DNA of 64,000 nucleotides from JBCCEJ01 sp039030335 (GTDB taxonomy: Bacteria; Pseudomonadota; Gammaproteobacteria; HK1), in contig JBCCEJ010000010.1 in the NCBI GenBank assembly GCA_039030335.1, forward strand, positions 1-64,000, in the 5' to 3' direction. This document shows positions 61,801 through 64,000 of the stretch, one piece after another (position 1 is the stretch's first letter; every line of letters starts with the position of its first letter). The notes below the pieces were generated by a model that saw nothing but the letters and a program-made list of their open reading frames with translations, made no database searches and was not told the origin of the DNA. The position numbers were made by a program, and so were the translations under genes.

Positions 61801-61984
61801 CGAGACTTCGCTGCAGGCGCAGTTCCTGATTCCGATGGCCGTTTCAATCTCCTTCGGGCTCGGTTTTGCCACCCTGCTGGTGCTGGTCGTGATCCCTGCG
61901 CTACTGTACGTCCACGAATCGTGCGCCGCCTGGTGGCAAAACCTCCGCCAACCGCAAAGCCCTTCGGTCGAAGCCGCCGAGTAG
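58841..61984 (+). CDS. RND-family efflux transporter permease subunit
   Basis: Proton-driven inner-membrane pump of about 1047 residues. It has 12 membrane segments in two halves, each with a large periplasmic loop. The proton-relay acidic pair is in GIIVDDAIVVGED of TM4; SWTGAPAEDVESGITTPIE in the first porter domain and FFGLSGIVVNDSI in TM10 are typical. The frame is open to 58700, but ATG 58841 starts before the first helix (VGIFAAHPVAANLLMVMML) as in relatives. Its nearest ribosome-like GGGGAG is some 16 bases up, a bit far. No membrane fusion protein or outer-membrane channel gene adjoins it. Substrate class unclear. Confidence 0.9.
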   Translation: MSPVPKQTRSVVGIFAAHPVAANLLMVMMLMAGVFGLSKLNTQFFPNFALDMVYIGVSWTGAPAEDVESGITTPIEQELRSLDGLNKMTSTSAEGYSAITLEYREGTDMGIALDQVKERIALVRNLPGTAEEPEIRKIVRYEPVARLRISGPSELAELRPIARQIEKELLDAGITNIRIAGLPDEELAIQVPSARLRELDLSLEDIAARVSRGSRDLPAGTIGRDEVSRQLRALEQRRDEEGFARLPIVSDEAGRFMTLGEIAEIVRRPRDGQTQVHTEGIPAVELHLRRAESSDSLEAARIVDKWKLERLPEYPANIEIELYDESWKLISERIWLLVRNGGGGLVLVVTVLFLFLNTRVAFWVAVGIPVSFMATLGVLYVAGGSVNMISLFALIMALGIIVDDAIVVGEDALTHYQGGAGPLDAAEAGAQRMLAPVLSSSLTTIAAFLPLMLVGGIIGNILFAIPLVIICVILASLVESFLVLPGHLRHTFTHASATPGRLRQFLDNAFDRFKNRVFRPVVTLAVRNAGTTIALTVASLILTVGLLAGGRIQFNFFPTAESTILTANIGFVAGTRADDAKAYADQALVSLREVDEALGGDLVVTAVLRTGQMQAPEGTHTPRGDQYATILVELQQPDQRDVRNTRIISEWRERLELVPGLETLSVFERRGGPPGRDVDVSLQGDDAGKLKLAALELQETLKGVAGISGIEDDLPFGPEQLIYALNAQGRALGLTVESVGQQLRAAYDGQLAQIYQDDGEEIEVRVVLPDAERNQLASLENLGVKLPGGETVPLPSVVDIRYQRGFEVLRHLETRLSVKVSGDIDPAVNNTNKVNALLEAEVLPTLASKYGVQYQFEGRAADQAETLADMRLGMRFGLAMIYLVLAWVFASYTWPLVVMVAIPFGLVGALGGHYLLSVDLTILSLFGFFGLSGIVVNDSIILVTFFKELRDKGMHYAEAIVEAACQRLRAVLLTSLTTIGGLTPLMFETSLQAQFLIPMAVSISFGLGFATLLVLVVIPALLYVHESCAAWWQNLRQPQSPSVEAAE

Positions 61985-62041
61985 GCGCGTCGTTCGACGC
62001 GATCGCGCAGTAACCCGGTCCGCCCTGTCAGAATCAGCCCT

Positions 62042-62785
62042 ATGCAGATTGGCCTCATCATCATCGGCTCGGAGCTGATGACCGGAAAACGTCGTGACGG
62101 GCACATGGCACGCGCGATAGAGACGCTCGCGAGCCGCAATCTGGATCTGGATTGGACGGTTTATCTGGGCGACGACCCACCCCGGCTCGCGCGCACGCTG
62201 GCCGAGGCGATGCGAGCAGAGGATCTGGTGTTCTCCTTCGGCGGTATCGGCGCGACACCGGATGACCATACCCGACAGGCGGCAGCGGATGCGGCCGGTG
62301 TTGCACTGGAGCGGCACGAGGAAGCCGCCGCCATCATCGAAGATCGCTTCGGCGATGATGCCTACCCGCAGCGCATCCACATGGCCCACCTGCCGCGCGG
62401 CGCGACGCTGATTCCGAACCCGGTGAATCGAATCGCGGGTTTCTCCGTGGGGCACGTGCACTTCGTACCCGGCTTTCCGCAGATGGCGTGGCCGATGATG
62501 GATTGGGTGCTCGACACGCACTACGCCTGTCTCGTCGAAGCGGTGGGCGCAGTCGAGAAGCTGCTGAAGCTGCCCGGGACCAGCGAAGGGCAGGTTATCG
62601 ATGTGATGCAACGCCTCGTCGACCGTTTCCCGGCTGTGAAGCTCTCGTGCCTGCCCCACATGGATGGCGACTATCGCGAGACGGAACTGGGACTCAGAGG
62701 TTTGCCAACCGCGGTCGACGAAGCTTACGCGTGGCTCTGCGAGGCGCTGGATGCTGAAGGATTCGCCTGGCGCCCCGCCGGCTGA
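62042..62785 (+). CDS. CinA N-terminal/MoaB-like domain protein (molybdopterin-binding fold)
   Basis: 247 residues with the MogA/MoaB-like domain found as the N-terminal half of CinA. Signatures: IGLIIIGSELMTGKRRDGH (quoted to 19), VFSFGGIGATPDDHTRQAAADA and FVPGFPQMAWPMMDW. In CinA this half hydrolyses ADP-ribose or NMN-related pyrophosphates (COG1058). No C-terminal amidase domain is fused; that lies in the separate gene at 58269. The end overlaps the start of the Dam-type methylase gene by 35 bp, so they are probably co-translated. Confidence 0.87.
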   Translation: MQIGLIIIGSELMTGKRRDGHMARAIETLASRNLDLDWTVYLGDDPPRLARTLAEAMRAEDLVFSFGGIGATPDDHTRQAAADAAGVALERHEEAAAIIEDRFGDDAYPQRIHMAHLPRGATLIPNPVNRIAGFSVGHVHFVPGFPQMAWPMMDWVLDTHYACLVEAVGAVEKLLKLPGTSEGQVIDVMQRLVDRFPAVKLSCLPHMDGDYRETELGLRGLPTAVDEAYAWLCEALDAEGFAWRPAG

Positions 62786-63632
62786 CGCGGCCGGGCCAAA
62801 GGTCGGGCGGGACGCGCAGCCACTGCGCCCGCCGCTTAAATGGGCGGGCGGCAAGCGTTGGCTGGTGCCGCGCCTCAAACCCGTTTGGGCCCACTACAAC
62901 GCATCTCGTCTCGTCGAACCGTTCTGCGGCGGGCTCGCCATCGCTCTGGGGCTGCAGCCGGGACGCGCGCTGCTCGGCGACATCAATCCTCACACCATCA
63001 ATTTCTACCAGCAGCTGCAGCGTGGATTGAAAATTCGCGTCGCCATGCGTAACGAGCGCGAGCTCTACCTGGCCCATCGCGAAGAGTTCAATCGACTGAT
63101 TCGCGCGAAGCGCATGCTGACCGGCAAGGCGGCGGGGCTGTTCTATTACCTTAATCGCACCGGTTTCAACGGTCTTTGCCGGTTCAACCGGGCCGGCGAG
63201 TTCAACGTACCGTTCGGACAGCATACGACCATCAACTACGTGCGGGACTTCGCGCGCTACCGCGAGTTGCTCTCGACGTGGCAGTTCGAATGCGCGTCGT
63301 TCGATGCGCTCGAATTCAGCCCCGACGACTTCGTCTACGCCGACCCGCCTTACGACGTGCCGTTCACGAGTTACGCGGCCGGCGGCTTCAGCTGGGCACA
63401 GCAGGAGGCACTGGCCGCCAGGCTCGCGACGCACCAGGGGCCGGTCATCGCCTCCAATCAGGCTACCCGCCGCGTTTTATCGCTCTACAAGAATGCGGGT
63501 TTCCAGTGCCTGACGCTGCCCGGCCCGCGCAGCATCAGCCGCACCGGCGACCGCCGGCCGGCCAAGGAGCTGCTGGCCTACAGAAATCTCGGTAAACGCG
63601 CCGCCACGACGTTGCGCCGAGCGGTGGTTTAG
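62751..63632 (+). CDS. Dam-type DNA adenine N6-methyltransferase
   Basis: S-adenosylmethionine-dependent methylase of the Dam/DpnIIA alpha class, about 293 residues. The AdoMet motif is PLKWAGGKRW (Lys30, PFxKWxGGK type), motif I region LVEPFCGGLAI, and catalytic motif IV DPPY at 198-201 (VYADPPYDVPF). YYLNRTGFNGLCRFN matches the target-recognition part of the family. The expected target is GATC, inferred. ATG 62751 has GAGG six bases upstream and gives an N terminus just before the KWAGGK motif. No restriction gene is visible, so it looks like an orphan or housekeeping methylase. Confidence 0.88.
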   Translation: MLKDSPGAPPADAAGPKVGRDAQPLRPPLKWAGGKRWLVPRLKPVWAHYNASRLVEPFCGGLAIALGLQPGRALLGDINPHTINFYQQLQRGLKIRVAMRNERELYLAHREEFNRLIRAKRMLTGKAAGLFYYLNRTGFNGLCRFNRAGEFNVPFGQHTTINYVRDFARYRELLSTWQFECASFDALEFSPDDFVYADPPYDVPFTSYAAGGFSWAQQEALAARLATHQGPVIASNQATRRVLSLYKNAGFQCLTLPGPRSISRTGDRRPAKELLAYRNLGKRAATTLRRAVV

Positions 63633-63647
63633 CGTCGCGCCGTCGGG

Positions 63648-64000
63648 CTACTCGCTCTTCGGCTGGCTCTGTTGAGATTCGTCCGACTGTGCCGGCGCCA
63701 GCGTCGGCTGTCCTTTCTGCGGTTTCGGCGTAACCACGCCGCCGAGCCGGCGTTGGGCTTTTTGCATTGCGGCACGCAGTTCAATGGCATTTTCCTGCAT
63801 CTGCGCGTTCCGCCCCTGGGCGACGTCCCGTAGCGTAGGCTCGATATGCGCGCGGGCCTTTTGCCCGGCTGGCGACCTGAAGAACGTTACGATGTCGCGC
63901 AGTTCCTGTTCCGTGAAGGTCTTTTTGTAGCGCGCTATAAGCTCTGGCTCGAGCGATTCCCACGCCAGATATTTGCCGACGAACGCTTCCAGTTCCGGCT
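63648..64000 (-). CDS. DUF2059-like protein, 5' end beyond the window
   Basis: Partial frame read on the minus strand from the right edge to a TAG at 63648-63650, about 117 codons. The visible part includes FVGKYLAWESLEPELIARY, TEQELRDIVTFFRSPAGQK and a Gln/Pro-rich end (PAQSDESQQSQPKSE). The ELRD-FF-SPxGQK pattern is that of the DUF2059 domain of exported proteobacterial proteins. The N-terminal signal peptide, if any, lies outside. Function unknown. It converges with the Dam-type gene, 15 bp apart. Confidence 0.75.
   Translation of the reverse strand, partial: PELEAFVGKYLAWESLEPELIARYKKTFTEQELRDIVTFFRSPAGQKARAHIEPTLRDVAQGRNAQMQENAIELRAAMQKAQRRLGGVVTPKPQKGQPTLAPAQSDESQQSQPKSE

Overview
The window is GC-rich bacterial chromosome, densely coded on both strands, with no rRNA, tRNA, phage, IS element or CRISPR array that I can see. 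An AddAB-like helicase/nuclease pair, a KefF-KefC pair, a MarR-EmrAB-type efflux operon, a FimV-like domain and many CoA-thioester enzymes point to a heterotrophic proteobacterium, most likely a gammaproteobacterium. This is inferred from gene content only; no marker gene is present.

Layout. 1-7.2 kb: a trypsin-like protease cut by the left edge, then overlapping AddB-like and AddA-like genes for double-strand-break processing. 7.2-11.1 kb: a MetE-C-like methyltransferase, then kefF-kefC. 11.3-14.5 kb: marR-emrA-emrB drug efflux, with a promoter and a nested palindromic operator readable in front. 14.5-18.8 kb (minus): a four-gene run of 2-hydroxyacid dehydrogenase, haloacid dehalogenase-type HAD, PEP-mutase/isocitrate-lyase-type lyase and GMC oxidoreductase. 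18.9-25.5 kb: a crotonase, a CoA-acylating aldehyde dehydrogenase and an AMP-forming acyl-CoA ligase (SauS/SauT-like, sulfoacetate type), then a trans-sulfuration PLP enzyme and a CaiB/BaiF CoA-transferase.

25.7-30.6 kb is the least ordinary part. It holds a Ser/Thr kinase with one membrane span and an extracytoplasmic FGE/C-type-lectin-like domain that appears to lack the catalytic cysteines. Next comes a secreted protein with a FimV-like N-terminal domain and ten tandem 16-residue MGASKKR repeats, then a convergent di-haem cytochrome c peroxidase/MauG-type protein. 30.6-37.8 kb: two further CaiB/BaiF transferases, a nitroreductase, a crotonase, a conserved protein of unknown function, a polysaccharide-deacetylase-like protein and a TauD-type dioxygenase. 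37.9-39.4 kb: a free-standing structured RNA of about 230 nt with its own promoter and intrinsic terminator, immediately before rtcB (RNA ligase).

39.5-50.8 kb: a lipoprotein S9 peptidase, a membrane/coiled-coil protein, MmgE/PrpD, then an acyl-CoA dehydrogenase, CoA-transferase, isopropylmalate/tartrate-type dehydrogenase (no usual start codon), GST, GNAT and four-domain rhodanese series. 50.9-58.2 kb: an aminotransferase, a penicillin-acylase-family hydrolase with a CitE-like lyase (minus), and a D-aminoacylase-like amidohydrolase with a nitronate monooxygenase (plus). 58.3-64 kb: the two halves of CinA as separate genes on either side of an RND efflux pump lacking an adaptor gene, a Dam-type adenine methylase, and a DUF2059-like protein cut by the right edge.

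Taken together the window serves catabolism of carboxylic acids as CoA thioesters (four type III CoA-transferases, two crotonases, one acyl-CoA dehydrogenase, one ligase), efflux and electrophile stress (EmrAB, RND, KefFC, GST, nitroreductase) and DNA/RNA repair (AddAB-like, RtcB, Dam). The two observations I would follow first are the kinase / FimV-like repeat-protein pair and the unassigned RNA in front of rtcB.
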